A stretch of DNA of 64,000 nucleotides, from assembly GCF_019112545.1 (NCBI RefSeq), contig NW_025064890.1:1047777-1111776 (forward strand), in the 5' to 3' direction. The stretch's first letter is position 1. Each line of letters begins with the position of its first letter. A model generated the notes under the pieces. That model was not told the DNA's origin. It ran no database searches and saw only the letters and a program-made list of their open reading frames with translations. A program made the position numbers and the translations under genes. The DNA is from Guyanagaster necrorhizus (lineage: Eukaryota > Basidiomycota > Agaricomycetes > Agaricales > Physalacriaceae). Below, one piece after another: positions 46,209 to 57,912 of the stretch.

Positions 46209-47902
46209 ATGGCGAAGAACGTTTTTTCCGTCCCTATTTTCTTCATCGTTTTCCGTGAAACATTGGAGGCGGCTATCATCGTTTCAGTTCTTCTAGGTCT
46301 CGCTGAGCAGATAGTTCAGGATGACCCAGGGCGTATTGGTGTAGCGACTACGCCGAAGGATGAAAACGACTCTAATGGTAGTCCTCGTCTCGACGGCGCC
46401 GATGCACTGCCCCATTTGTCGGGCGAGGATGATGTGGTCCACCGTCGCCGCCTCATCCGCAAGCTGAGAATTCAGGTAAATCATTTTCATAGCCTCTCTG
46501 ATCGTTCTGTTTGACTTTGTGAAGATTTTCCTTGGCGCAGGACTAGGTCTATTTATTGCCCTCGCTATTGGTGCTGCGTACGACCCTGACTTACATAAAT
46601 ACGTTTCCAACTCAATTTTGCATAGCTTTATTGCCGTCTGGTTTACTCAAGCATCAAATTTATGGTCCAAATCTGAAGAACTATGGGAGGGTAAAATATA
46701 GAATATATTACTCTCTTCAGTCAGCTTTACTGACTGGTTTCTCAGGTATATTCGAACTTATTGCCTGTCTCATGATTTTTGTTATGGGAGTTACCATGCT
46801 CAAGATGGATCGGGGTAGGATTCTGCCGACTTTAATCCTGTACTCGTGCTGATTTAACTGCTTGTAGCAAAGGCAAAATGGCGCATCAAGCTTGAGCGCG
46901 CTTTCGAAGGAAAGCGTAAGTCGTCCTTTCCTCCCGTTAATTTACATTCTTATAATTGTCCAGGATCCGATGGAAAAACTGCCGCAGGAAAATGGGTTCT
47001 CTTCATCCTTCCTCTTATCACTGTCCTCCGTGAAGGTAATTTGCTATTATTTTCGTTGTCCATGCGGTTTTCTCACTAGAAATATACAGGTATGGAAGCG
47101 GTGATATTCGTCGGCGGCGTCTCTCTTGGACAGCCCGCCACATCCATCCCGCTCGCCGCAATTGTCGGTTTGGTATGCGGCCTAATCTGTGGCTTCTTAA
47201 TCTACTTTTTCGCCAGTCGTACCAGTAAGTATATCTCGAACCATTACATTCAACATAAAAGCTAACCGCTCGCTAATCCACAAATAGCTCTCACGGTTTT
47301 CCTCATAGCTATGACCAACCTCCTTCTCCTCATTGGCGCAGGTCTCTTCTCTCGCGGTGTCGGGGCTTTCGAAACCAACGCTTTTAACAATCTTCTTGGC
47401 GCAGATGTTGATGATGCAGGTGGAAGTGGCCCGGGCTCTTATAGAGTTCAAGGAAACGTATGGCACTTGGATTGCTGCAATCCTGAAGACAACTTGAACA
47501 ACAACGGCTGGTCGGTATTCAACGCCTTGTTTGGATGGACCAACAACGCGACTCGTACGTTTTTTCGAGTCTCCAAATTCGCGTCATCCGCTAACTTAGG
47601 CTTCGGCATTTCAGAGGGAACCGTGTTGTCTTACGTGTTCTATTGGTTGGCCGTTATTGTTACGCTTGTGTTCCTTAAAGTCAAAGAGGTGCGTTCCACG
47701 TATATTGTCATTTCGCGGACTAACAACTGACGATGCTCTGTAGGGTCGCAGCAAATTCTTTGGATATGAGTCCGCCACAGGTATTCGTCGCCGAATTAGG
47801 CGAGAACAGAAACAGGCTGCGGGAGCAACCCCCGACACAGACAAATCTGAAAGCAAGGAAGAAGTTAAAGACGAGAATGACAACCAGGTTCTTCCCAAGT
47901 AA
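46209..47902 (+). CDS. FTR1: High-affinity iron permease Ftr1
   Basis: Plasma-membrane Fe3+ permease, partner of the ferroxidase. Ten exons: 46209-46475, 46525-46577, 46626-46690, 46746-46814, 46868-46915, 46964-47035, 47090-47224, 47288-47554, 47615-47688 and 47744-47902. Phases join to 402 residues, normal for Ftr1. The ATG at 46209 fits the family N-terminus ([20 protein letters not shown]). The two signature iron motifs are RETLE (REGLE type) in the first membrane segment and REGME in [12 protein letters not shown], rebuilt over the intron at 47036-47089. Seven hydrophobic segments are visible. A charged loop lies between segments 1 and 2, and the tail is Lys/Glu/Asp-rich and cytosolic. 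The product looks intact. Confidence 0.94.
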
Positions 47903-48653
47903 ATTGGTTCTTCCGCGAAGTAGTCTATGCGAATTTTTTCTTAGCTCAAGGAAGGTTTGTTTATTGAAGTAATGAAAATGTGATGTAATGACCCCAGTTT
48001 GCGTAAAACCATCATTGAGTTCTTTTTGCATGTATGGCAACAAGCATCCGAACCGACTCTCGGATCCCTGGGCATTTCCAATCTTAGTTACGGTACCTTC
48101 ACGATTTTCGCCACCAATCCGAAATTTATTTTAAGCTTCTGCCAAGAAGCTAAGGATATGCCCTTAGGCACAACTGGGGCAGGCACGCTCTTTCAAGTTA
48201 TCAGATTACCAGATGAGATTATGATTGACATTTTTGAAAATAGATGCATTTAGTATAGCAGCTAATAGTATCCGCTGCAAGGAGCTCAAGGTATCTGCAA
48301 CAAAGAACAAGTACAGGCGATCGGGACCATCACATTTATAGTATTGGCAGTATTTTAGGACAGGCCAGAGTACAGGAACATGCATATGTCAAGGTGGAGC
48401 GTCAAGGAGAACTTGGTTACAGGGATAAATTCGAATACGTATACACCCCAAGCAGAAGCAACTTCTGCCCAACAATAAAAAAGGGCCTGTAGGATGAGAA
48501 GATCTTAACGAAGCGGACGGAGCTCAAACTGAGATTTGGAACCGAAGCAGACTTTGGCGAGGTTTGACAGCGTGAGGGTACGCTAGAAAGCCTAGCGGTC
48601 CACCCTGCGCTTCAGCTTTCTGAATTGCTCGTTCCCATCCATTTTTACGATCT
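47903..48653. other. Intergenic DNA between FTR1 and the MYND gene
   Basis: Convergent 3' regions. A short frame (47999-48253, +) ends in RLPDEIMIDIFENRC, which recalls the first helix of an F-box, but it stops at once and nothing after it supports a gene. Otherwise nothing recognised. Confidence 0.4.
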
Positions 48654-50387
48654 CTATACTCTGCCGCAGACCCCATCGTGACGGCCATGGGAATCGAGAC
48701 GTGGTCGAGGAAAATGACCAGGGGGGTATTTCAATTGATGCGCATGCTTTTCCCGCAGATCCTTGACTGTTTCCAGATGTTTGGATAGGTCATTTTCCGC
48801 TATCGTGACCAGTAGCGGAAATCGTTGTGGGGCCACCATCTGAACGTCACACGACGCCACGCCATATGCTTTCAATGAAAATTCATCATGCTGTACGCGC
48901 TTGGGTCTCTGGCAGCGCGGCCGATGAGAAACCCAAGCTTGCTTCTGGCATTCTCTGGAACAATGGAAAGAGGCCTGACATCCTTGGCAACGCTGTACTG
49001 CCCACTTTGAACGACCGGTTCCATCAGATGGACGCTGTAAAGGGAACAAGTTGTTTACTTCATCAGGACGCGTGAGGATCTTCAGACGTACATTCGTTGA
49101 ATTCGTCCCTCATTGACCATCTCACATCTGACGGCCCATCGACTGTCCGCTGTCTTCTTCAACATGAACCGTGCATGCCTGAGGGCTTCGGGGGCCCACA
49201 GAAACATCCTCTTCTAGGCCCGATCGCTGTATCCGCTGCATGCTCCTGCGAACCTCTCGCAAGACACCACGTATATGAGATAAGAGTTGATCGAATTGAA
49301 TATCCGCACGATGGTTGAGAAGAGAAGCGACTTCGCTGAGGGAGTTTCAGTAGTATAAATGGGGATGCATTTCAATAGCGAGTCAAGCAGAAGGCGCTCC
49401 AAAGCTTGCACCACTCTGAGAAAACCATCATCAAAGCAAGACGCTAAGTATCCAGCACAACATCTGAGCATTCCCACTATTCGCAGGTGAGCCTTTTCAT
49501 CCTTGAAAGATGAGACAAAACCAGGCTTGCGCGATGTGATCCTTGCCATCAATCGACAGATCCAATGAGGGACATGATGAGCAAGGGAGTTTCGACGGAA
49601 TTTTATGGAATTCGTTGTTGTATGCTCGAGAAACACAAGTTGAGATCATAACATGTTCCGTGGATGCTGTAGGCTGTTGTATATAGTGTATCAGACCCTT
49701 GAGAGAAGCAGTGATTTTGTAGGGAGACGTCACATATAAAGCTGCGGTAACCGCAACGGAGGCCTTCATCATCTACGTCAGTTTGTTATAGCAGGCCCAT
49801 TAAGATCAGCATAATTGTCTCTTGCCGGAGGAAGTCCATAGCAGATGCCATCAGAGACCCAAACGTTCATCAAACACGATAGGAAGTCGGGAGACTTCAT
49901 CACAGCTGAAATCTGAGGTATTTTGAATAGTCCTTTCAGGAATCGCAGGTGTGATTCGATCACAAGGTCAACGTACTCATGAGAGATGAAGGAAGCATCT
50001 CGACGACGTAAGTTTGAAGAAATCGCAGTAGCGCAATTCCGGCCACAACTTCGCTGCTAGAGCAACGTTACGAGGACTGCTGAAAGCATGACGATAAAAA
50101 GCCATCCTAAGAGCACTGAGGCTTTCATGAGTCATTTTCAGTGTCCCCAAACGCTCTGAATCTAAGCCTGGGTCGATGACTGTCGTAGGTAAGGAAACGG
50201 ATAGCAGATGGCGGCGGACGGCAGCGATGATAGAGGGAAAAACGATGGAATCCTAATTGAGCCTCGACGACAATCTGTAAAGAGCATCCAAAGATCCCCC
50301 CTCCGCTTCTCTCTATTTACGTGATCTTTCGATGAGTACAGCGTTTAAAACAGAAACGAGTGATACCTTATTTTTAAGCCTCTCCAT
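48654..50387 (-). pseudogene. MYND zinc-finger gene, probably broken
   Basis: Belongs to a family of Agaricomycete proteins with a helical N-terminal part and a C-terminal MYND finger that mediates protein contacts. A plausible start is MERLKNK (ATG 50387-50385), then SLDALYRLSSRLN, followed by an in-frame TAG at 50253-50255 where Gln would be expected. Next come PSIIAAVRRHL, ALRMAFYRHAFSSPRNVA and LAAKLWP. Frames shift near 50045 and 49985, after which HEYVDLVIESHLRFL to PDFLSCLMNVWVSDG (49963-49778), LAHHVPHWICRLM (49636-49214) and the finger CQGC, CSREC, HRPRC (49049-48654) are found in separate frames. The first Cys pair of the finger is not found. Some breaks could be introns I did not resolve. 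Confidence 0.6.
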
Positions 50388-50755
50388 GCCAGAATGTCTT
50401 TCGTATGGAGCAAAACCAAGGCGGGCGGTGAAAATGAACCGATACTTGGAGTCAAGAAGAGGGCAACGATGTGCGGAGAAGGGAAAGAAGACCTGAGAAA
50501 ACTGGAAAGGCAAGTTCAAAATCGCACGTGACAGGCGCCACGGACGCGCCGAATAGTATTTAATAGTAAGGACGCGGACTCCCCGGACCAGAGGACACAT
50601 AACAAAAAAGACCACCCACCAACCCAAAGAGTCAGGAAATACTCAGATTCACACAAGATACCAATGCCGAAGGACTCTATGAAGTCGTATTACATATATC
50701 CAGTACAACTGACAAAAATCGAGTTAACGAGAAGAAATTTAATGATGATAATGAC
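50388..50755. other. Intergenic DNA upstream of the MYND gene
   Basis: Probably the promoter of the MYND gene and the 3' region of the P450 gene. The - strand frame in 50313-50627 overlaps this region but contains no domain outside the MYND start. Nothing else is seen. Confidence 0.45.
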
Positions 50756-52816
50756 CTAGAAATTGTCAGCAAGAACGAGAGCCGAAGCCCTTTCAGATCG
50801 AGGCTTGATGCAGTACTTGAACGGTTTTGGATGGCTTGAGAACCTGTTATTAATACACCTTCCACATGTGTAAGAGAAACTAACAAACCTGACAATACCT
50901 GACATACTTTCATAGACAGGCACAACGGAAACACCGTTTTCCACAGCGTTCGTGATATCAAAGACGGCGAGAGACATTGCGAAACATATGAACAGGGAAG
51001 CTTCAGCAAGATGGGATCCTGCACAGTACCGTCGCCCATAACCGAAGCATGCATGCCGGGGATCACGCTGTACCTCTTTTCCAGGAAAGGCTATAAATCG
51101 AGACGGATCAAAGGTGAATGGGTCGGGATAAACTTCAGCGTCATGCAGTATTTGCCTGACAACAATAATTAGGGTCAGATGGAGCTGTTAGTGCGGACAA
51201 GAGGAAGACTGACCAAAGATTCGTGATGATAATTGAGCCTTTGGGAACGAAGTAACCTCCTACGATGCCATCTTCCATGGCCGTATGCGGGAAGCCTTAT
51301 ATCTCTGTGTCAAAAAATGGCTAGATTAAGACTCGACGGGAATATCATACCGATAGGCGCGACACTGTTCCATCGCAAAACCTCCGAGACAATGGCATTG
51401 ATATACGGCAGATTTTCACGATCCATAAACCCTGGTAGCCTATCACTTCCAACTACGGCATCAATTTCTGCTTGCGCCTTTTTCTGTACATCTTTTGAAG
51501 GCCTATAAGTGGCAAGCCGGGGACGCACGACCACACGTACAAGGGTAGAGGATCATGGCTAGAAAGAAGGCGTATTGAGCCGAGACTGTAGTATCTGCTC
51601 CGGCTGAATGCACCAGTCATAAGCCACAGTTAGTGAGAGAAAGTGGTCAAAAAAGGGTCGAAGGCATACCTCCATACAGTGACGCAGCCGTGTGCTTGAT
51701 ATCAAGAAGTTTGCTAGGTGATAAACCTTCTTCATCCGCGAGAGCCGATGATAAGAATGAGGGAGGTGCGATGCCTGCATCCTGTCAATACGTGTTTCAC
51801 TCATGACTAAAAAATCAGCAAGAATCAGCCGTACCATTTGTCCCTTCGTAAATGCGTATGGAACCTCAATCACATTGTCGAATATCTCGGCCCACTTTTT
51901 CGCCAGACGTTTGAACCCTGCACCAGGCCAGTTCTCTGGTAGGTGGCGGAGTGCAGGGAAGTTATCGACCAAGAAGGTACCTGAACAAAGTTCAGTAGGT
52001 TGCTGGGGATCCGATTCCCTGCGTCAGTGACTCGCCTGGTGTTGTAGCGATACCAAAGTTCGTGTTTGAAGATTCGATGAGCTTCACGAACGGATCGTTC
52101 TCCTCTTGTACGTCGATGCCATATGTGACCTTCAATATGATTGATCCCGAAGTTCTGCCGACCCTCATGATCACAACCGTACAGAGAACCGAGAACAACG
52201 TACTTGCGCAGACTCTCGTTCAAGTTCCCAGGGTTGGCTAGAACACGTTTTAAAAGTCGCCGCGTCTCGTGCTCCTCCATGGGAAGATACTTTTGAATTG
52301 AATTGATAGTGCCCATCATCTTCGAGATGTGCTTCCGGCAATTGCGGAAGCTCGTGTTATACCGGAGGAGGACGACTGTCTTCGCATATCCAACAAGCTC
52401 ACCAGCCATTTCTAGCCTGGGTCTGTCAGAATAGATGGCGCCTTTTCGGTCAAGTTCGGCAAGGATTTTGGCGTCGTTAACAATAATCATGCGCTGTCCC
52501 ATGAGATTCACAGAACATATAGGGCCTGGCGAGGAGATAAGAGGAAGTTATGGAAAAGAAGAATAGAACAGTAATGTGAACGAACCATACTTCCTTCCCC
52601 ATTCAGCATAAGTCAGCCAGTTGCTTTTCGTTGGCATGTCAAAGATATTCTGTAGAGCATGGGTCTTCGCGACAGCGTTCTCAGGCAACTACTTACCCCA
52701 ATTACAGGCCAGCCCTTGGGGCCGGGCGGTAGCATGTTAGGTTTGCGACCGAGAAAAAAAGCCAGCGCTGTCAGCAGGAAAGCGCCGGCGAAGAGAAAGA
52801 CATCTGAAAGCGCCAT
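50756..52816 (-). CDS. Cytochrome P450 monooxygenase
   Basis: Membrane-anchored heme monooxygenase; substrate unknown. Start ATG at 52816: N-terminal anchor ([17 protein letters not shown]), then the proline hinge [12 protein letters not shown]. Further exons read [47 protein letters not shown] and [18 protein letters not shown], then an I-helix [17 protein letters not shown] with the AGADTT oxygen-binding motif. The K-helix is SEVLRW (ExxR), PERF-like DPSRF follows, and the heme loop [10 protein letters not shown] lies at 51017-51046. I traced the reading through about a dozen introns without a forced stop, so the gene is probably intact at 500-520 residues; not every exon border was fixed. 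It resembles the O-methylsterigmatocystin oxidoreductase-like P450s (CYP64/CYP5144 type) that are expanded in Agaricomycetes. Confidence 0.88.
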
Positions 52817-53119
52817 TTCGGAAAGAGGATGTTAATTGAGAACCTGAACGCAGGAAGGAAGAATATCAGCCTTTAATGGAGTTCAGTGTGTTTGAATGTT
52901 TTGCTGAGACCTACAGGCAAATTCCGAGACCAATCAGACCGCGAAAGAACAATCCTTTGATATGGGCGCTGATCTCGCATCGCCGAACACGCCTTGCGAA
53001 TCCAGAATCCAACACGTTCGCAGTGTCAATGATCCAATTACATAGGTGTGATACAAGAGACATATAATCATAGTTTCACGTATAAATCTACTGGGCGACG
53101 AAAACCTATGCATGATTCG
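52817..53119. other. P450 promoter region
   Basis: About 300 bases between the P450 start and the stop codon of the methyltransferase gene, both on the - strand. No gene seen. Confidence 0.45.
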
Positions 53120-54040
53120 TCACACGGGAAACAGAGGTGGGAAAGTAGGGAACGCACCTCCTTCACCAGCCAAACCAAAGTGCTTGACCGGACCGAAGCC
53201 TAATTGAGATAGCAGCGACTCGAACTCCTCGGGCCGTATTTTCAGTGTCGCCGCTCTATCCATCAGATTCTTGTCCAATCTTTTCGCCTTCTTGTATGTA
53301 TCCCATGATTGAGGTTCGAAGACAAAGGTCCCTCCCGGCCGAAGAAGAGAATACACTCGATGGAAAAATCGCTGAAGTCCTTCATCGCCTTGATTCAGAT
53401 GGATCCATTTCGATATTGAGAACCTGGGTGAGGAATGAGACGAGCAAACCGAAGGCTCTAGACAGGACATACGCTATTATAATATCATATGGTTCAGAAT
53501 CCTCCGGAATCTGGTCGTTGACCCAATCCGACGCGCGAAACGAAACGTTGTGCGGAAAGACGTGCTTGCCGCGATTCCGGTTGGGGGGTATTGGCAGAGA
53601 TCCAAACGTATGTTCAAACGATAGAGGAAAATGATCTGGGTGCACTGAAGTGTCCGTTCCTGGCGCTGAAGGGGATTGAGTAGACCAGACGACGGTTCGT
53701 CTCCTCCATGCAGCTCGGACCAGAGACTTGTCAATGTCAACGCCAATGACCTTGTGGGCTCCCCAGGACTGAGCTGTCTTAGTACGCTCAGCTGTAAGTG
53801 AATCCTTCAGTAGGACACGACTCACCAATTTCGCAAGTAACATAACCTTCATTACATCCTACATCCAACACCCGCTTTCCAACAAAAGAGTCCACAGGCA
53901 GTAAGGCTAGTCGTGGATCATTCACGAAGGGCCTTTTAGAGTAGTAGCTAAACGATTTCAATGAGCAAGAGCACTTTGACAATGAAGTTGCACGAGACAC
54001 ACCCATGATAGTTCCCATAAATCGGAAGGTTCGAGTCCAT
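53120..54040 (-). CDS. Bin3/MEPCE-type RNA methyltransferase
   Basis: SAM-dependent methyltransferase of the Bicoid-interacting-3 family. Members cap the 5' gamma-phosphate of small RNAs (7SK or U6) or methylate 5' monophosphates. Four exons: 54040-54003, 53947-53826, 53791-53473 and 53423-53120; phases join to 260 residues. The N-terminus reads NLPIYGNYHGYYSKRP; motif I is VLDVGCNEGYVT; motif II VIGVDID. The Bin3 block is SKWIHLNQGDEGLQRFFHRV, followed by LLRPGGTFVFEPQSWDTY. The ATG at 54040 is chosen because splicing at 54002 joins YGNYHG to YYSKRP, the family N-terminus. The second intron (53792-53825) is only 34 bases. The RNA target in this fungus is unknown. Confidence 0.88.
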
Positions 54041-54472
54041 CACAGCAGCTTAAGGGAGTATCAAGTTTCGTCGTAAAGGAGGATACTGGTAATTATCGAC
54101 TGAGGCGTCGGGACGAAAGGAATTGTACGCGGCCACGTGTAAATGTGGTTCAAGTTGTAGACCATTATGGATCCGTTTCCTCAATCTTCTGCATTTATTT
54201 CCTGATTGGGTTGTCAACGTTCAACGCCCATAGAAATCCAAAGCCGGCAACGTTGTAAAAGATTATCAGAAATCGTGCGCCGTCCTCGAATTCAAAAATA
54301 GGATGCAGGTGAACTGACCATGAAGCAGAGGGCTGACAAAACAGACACGAGTATCGGTATCATGTTCAAATAGAGACATAAAATGTTTTTTTGCAACGTG
54401 TAAATGTCCAAGAAACGTTCGCGTCGATGTACACAACACTACAAGAGATCTTCGTATATGTACAAACATGAT
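54041..54472. other. Intergenic DNA upstream of the Bin3-type gene
   Basis: About 430 bases between the methyltransferase start and the stop codon of the RING gene, both on the - strand. Likely promoter and 3' UTR; no gene seen. Confidence 0.45.
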
Positions 54473-56632
54473 TTACAGAGCGGCCAAGTCAAGCTTGAAT
54501 AAACAGTAGAGCAACGTCGGGTTGTTACAAACTGGGCAAGCGGACGTCGAAATGACAGCATGTACAATGCAACTAACGCCGAGCTGTCAGTAGAAATCCC
54601 ACCAAAACGAATAGATCATTTACTCATAGCAGAAAATATGACCACACATAGTCGCAGTGATATTTTGACAAGGGTTTATCCCGCAAAGGCGGCAGTGCAG
54701 ACGTAAGCGCGAGGAACCACTGACGGACGATACCGAACTATCCGGCAGGGAGTACGAGCCACCCGGACCTCCACTGCTGCCGGAGGCTGAACCAGGAGTA
54801 GTTGAAGAGGGCGACACTGGGGTATGACCACCATTGGACGAATTGGACTTCGAGCCCAAAGCCTGGTGGTCAGATACCATTTTGAAAGGCGAGAAAAGCA
54901 GTGCCGAGGGGGATCGACCATTCTTCCCAGAAACTGTGGAAGGCGTTGACGCCACTGGAGACATGACGGGGATTTGTGCAAGGCCAACTGGAGATGAGAC
55001 ATCCGGTGAACTGGGTGCTTTATTGTTAGTACCTGAGAATATTTATCGACACGTAATAATTGGCTTACCTGTGACTGTTGCCAACAAATGATGAGGGGAG
55101 CCACTCTTCAGATACTGGATTCTCACCAAAGGGGTCATACTTCGGCGTATGTGACTACTTCACAATGTATCAGGTAGTATATGTGAAGCTAAATTTACGC
55201 ACCGAGGTCAAGCAGGACAGACCAAATGTCTGGAGGCGGGGGAGGTCTGGGACGTGGTCAACTTGGATGTGGGGCAACGGCGATTCAGGTCCGTCGTCAA
55301 CAAGCTTTTGAACCATCAGAGCCGCCGATGATGATGAGAACATATCGTCCTCGTCTTCCGCTTCGCAGATTGGCTAATACAGAAATTAGTATTGGTAGAC
55401 TCGCTCAGTAATATTGTCCATACTGAAACGGTCCCTGGAACAGGACTCCATAGAGGCAACGTGTGCTTAAGGAGATCGCTGTTGTTCATCTAGGATGCTG
55501 TAAGTTCGGAGAAAAGTCACTACTAATGTAAACCTAACGACATTGAAGACAGGACTTAAAGGCGATTTTGCGGACAAAGGTGCCGAGCGATGAAGTGCTG
55601 TGAGAGTTTGGTCGGAATGAGGAAGAGCTGGCGAGCTCAAAGCAGAGGTAGTCTATACAATAAATTTCATTAAGCATAACGAGGTTGTCGTGAGGGAGCC
55701 ACACACACCATTCTCGGCGCTAACCTGACTAGCGCTGGTGAAAATATGCCACGAGGTGACTGCACGGGGGAGGTCAGTGCAGAGGATACGAGGGAGTGAG
55801 TCGCGACGTGCTAAATTTCATATGAATCGACCTGATGGTACAGGAAATAGAAGGGCTTACAGCGACATATTCTTTCTCATTAGCAAAACCTTTCTTGCAC
55901 CTCATGCATTTCGGATGTTGGGGAGAATTGGTATAATGGTTATGGAGGGCATCAATGTCAAAGAATTGCTGGTCACATCCACCGCAGTGCGCATCTGAAT
56001 GGATGATGGCACAATGCTGCAAAGTTTTGAAGTGTGTAAATTTTAGATTCACCAATCTCGATGGGAACAACACCGTACCGAAGTGTATTCTACATCATTC
56101 AAGAAGCCTTCGTCGCACGAATGACATTTTGGGTGCCGCGGAGAGTCTTTGAAGTGTTTTGATATTTCATGTTCATACATTGTCCTTCGGCAGATATCGC
56201 AAGTTGCTTGTGGATGGCTCTCGTTGTGGTGCTAGAATTTGCTGTGAGGTCGCGACAGAACTTGAGAATGTTGAAGCACGTACGGTGTTCGCCAAAGCTT
56301 GCGTCCTGAACCCCCGTCCGCAAACGGGACAGTTGGGGTGATTGGGAGACCCACGAAAATGTTCGTCGAGTGAGACTTGCGATTTGAAGGGCCGGCCACA
56401 GTCTATACAATCGAACATTGGCGGGTGCCTCGCGGCTTTGTGCTAAGGATAGATAAGAATCAGACATGTAGCATAGAGGCGAGACACTCACAGAGTTCAA
56501 GGATAGTTCGTCGACAAATCGTCGGTCGCACAGCTTGCAGTAGGGATGGGGTAAAGACGAGGATCGCATATGATCCATTAGAGCAACAGACGTTATAAAC
56601 GACCGGTTGTCGCAATAAGGACAAGTAGGCAT
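54473..56632 (-). CDS. Multi-zinc-finger protein with C-terminal RING
   Basis: About 11 exons on the - strand, read without a forced stop. The N-terminal half (about 56632-55850) is an array of eight or nine C2H2-like modules of the spacing CxxC-x-H (CPYCDNRSF, CKLCDRRF, CIDCGRPFKSQVSLDEHF, CPVCGRGF, CDICRRTM, CHSCDEGF, CGGCDQQF and CMRCKKGF). A Ser/Pro-rich middle follows. The C-terminal RING is CRLCGINPCQNITATMCGH, then IFCYDCIVHAVISTSACPVC (C3HC4), rebuilt over the last intron (54588-54640 region). A RING makes E3 ubiquitin ligase activity likely, with the finger array as a substrate- or nucleic-acid-binding part. I chose the ATG at 56632 (MPTCPYCD); 56686 is an in-frame alternative that adds 18 residues. 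Confidence 0.8.
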
Positions 56633-57431
56633 TGTCAAGGGGGCGAAAGAGTGAGTCAGTGGGTTAAGAGAAGCTGTAGAATTCACACCAAATGCCTTGC
56701 GCCAATCTCATGGCCATGGCAGAAACTCGTGTTACATTGACGAAATCGACATAGAAATCTGGTAAGTGCTTAGAGTTGAATAATTTAGTCAAAGATCAAC
56801 GCAAGAGGAGTGAGAGAGTTACTTGTTTGGCTCTTTCGAAAACTTCGTTGTCGTGAACCATTGCATGAACGATACCGAGTAGAGCTTAGTGACAATGACG
56901 AGATCGCAATGATTGGAGAACGTGGCCACCGCGTGGGTAACAATCGAAAATATACCCCTTAACGCGGAATCATTGCAAGCAGACAACTAAAAGCGCTTCC
57001 TTCATCGGAGCCGCATGAAACTGACATACTAGTACATATCTCCGTAGAATTTCCAGGTACGAAGTCGAAACCTGAAACATGACGAAGCAACTTGGAAGCA
57101 CAGAGAAAGCTTAAGAGGAAATAAAATAAGCTTATCTTGGTATTTCCCCTTCCAGACCAGGGTCGGGGACTACAGTCGGTTCATCTATGTCCGAGCCCGT
57201 ACGAAAACTAAAATAAAATGAATTGGTACCGTATTGTACAACATACGCGGCTTGATGAGAGTTCAAATGTTCACGGCTAATTTAAGAAGAATTTATAAGT
57301 AGCCTAAGAAAGATGAGAAGCGCCGTGCGTGTATCCACAAGAAAATACGCACCCCATGACATGGGATGTGTTGGAGTTGTTGGGCGATGCATAGGCAAAC
57401 GCGTCGTCGTGACATATGTGATGTTCCTGTA
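56633..57431. other. Promoter of the zinc-finger RING gene and intergenic DNA
   Basis: Host-like composition with CpGs. Near 56680-56860 a short - strand frame starting MVHDNEVFERAKQ could be part of a small gene or an upstream exon, but I cannot extend it. The rest up to the LTR at 57432 shows nothing recognisable. Confidence 0.4.
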
Positions 57432-57912
57432 TGTTAGCGACCAACTACTACAAACAAACCAAAACTTAAGGCTGTGCTTCACATTCAGACAAGCAGCACT
57501 TAAGGGGTCTGAAGAGAGCAGGAAGTGTCTCAATCAAGTCGGGCGATGCTGAGAGTTCAGTCAGAAGATTATTGGGAGAATAAACTTTAGTCTGAAGCTG
57601 AGGCTTAAGGCCACAGCTGAGCTACCTTATATACAAAAGAGTGTAGTCTAATAATATGTAACGACGGTGCAGTGTAAGACCTGTAGTCATACCAGAGACA
57701 TCTGATATATGAGTGTCGCAGTAAGGAATGTGTATATTGTTTGTGCATTATATGGTAATAGTCCTGTAATGACATAAATACATGAGTATTTCAGTGTGTT
57801 GTGCTGCAGAGTGGGGTTGTAGCACAACAAAGGTGTGGAAGCAGTGCATGAATGATGTGGGGAATGATGCAGGTGAAGAATGTGAAGGTGTGAAATGGTC
57901 ATGTTCATAACA
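57432..57912 (-). repeat. 3' LTR of gypsy element F
   Basis: 481 bases. On the - strand the R-region signature reads CTCAGCTTCAGACTAAAGTTTA, close to that of the A and C families though the rest differs. It lies directly next to host DNA at 57431. Confidence 0.75.

Noticed and set aside
47999..48253. Frame ending in an F-box-like LPDEIMIDIFE
   Set aside because: Only the first helix resembles an F-box and a stop follows; no second half is found nearby.
50313..50627. 104-codon - strand frame (MGWWVVFF...)
   Set aside because: Only its last part matches the start of the MYND gene; the upstream part has no coding character.
54676..55104. 142-codon - strand frame in the RING gene
   Set aside because: It is an alternative frame of the Ser/Pro-rich exon; the frame that leads into the RING is the real one.
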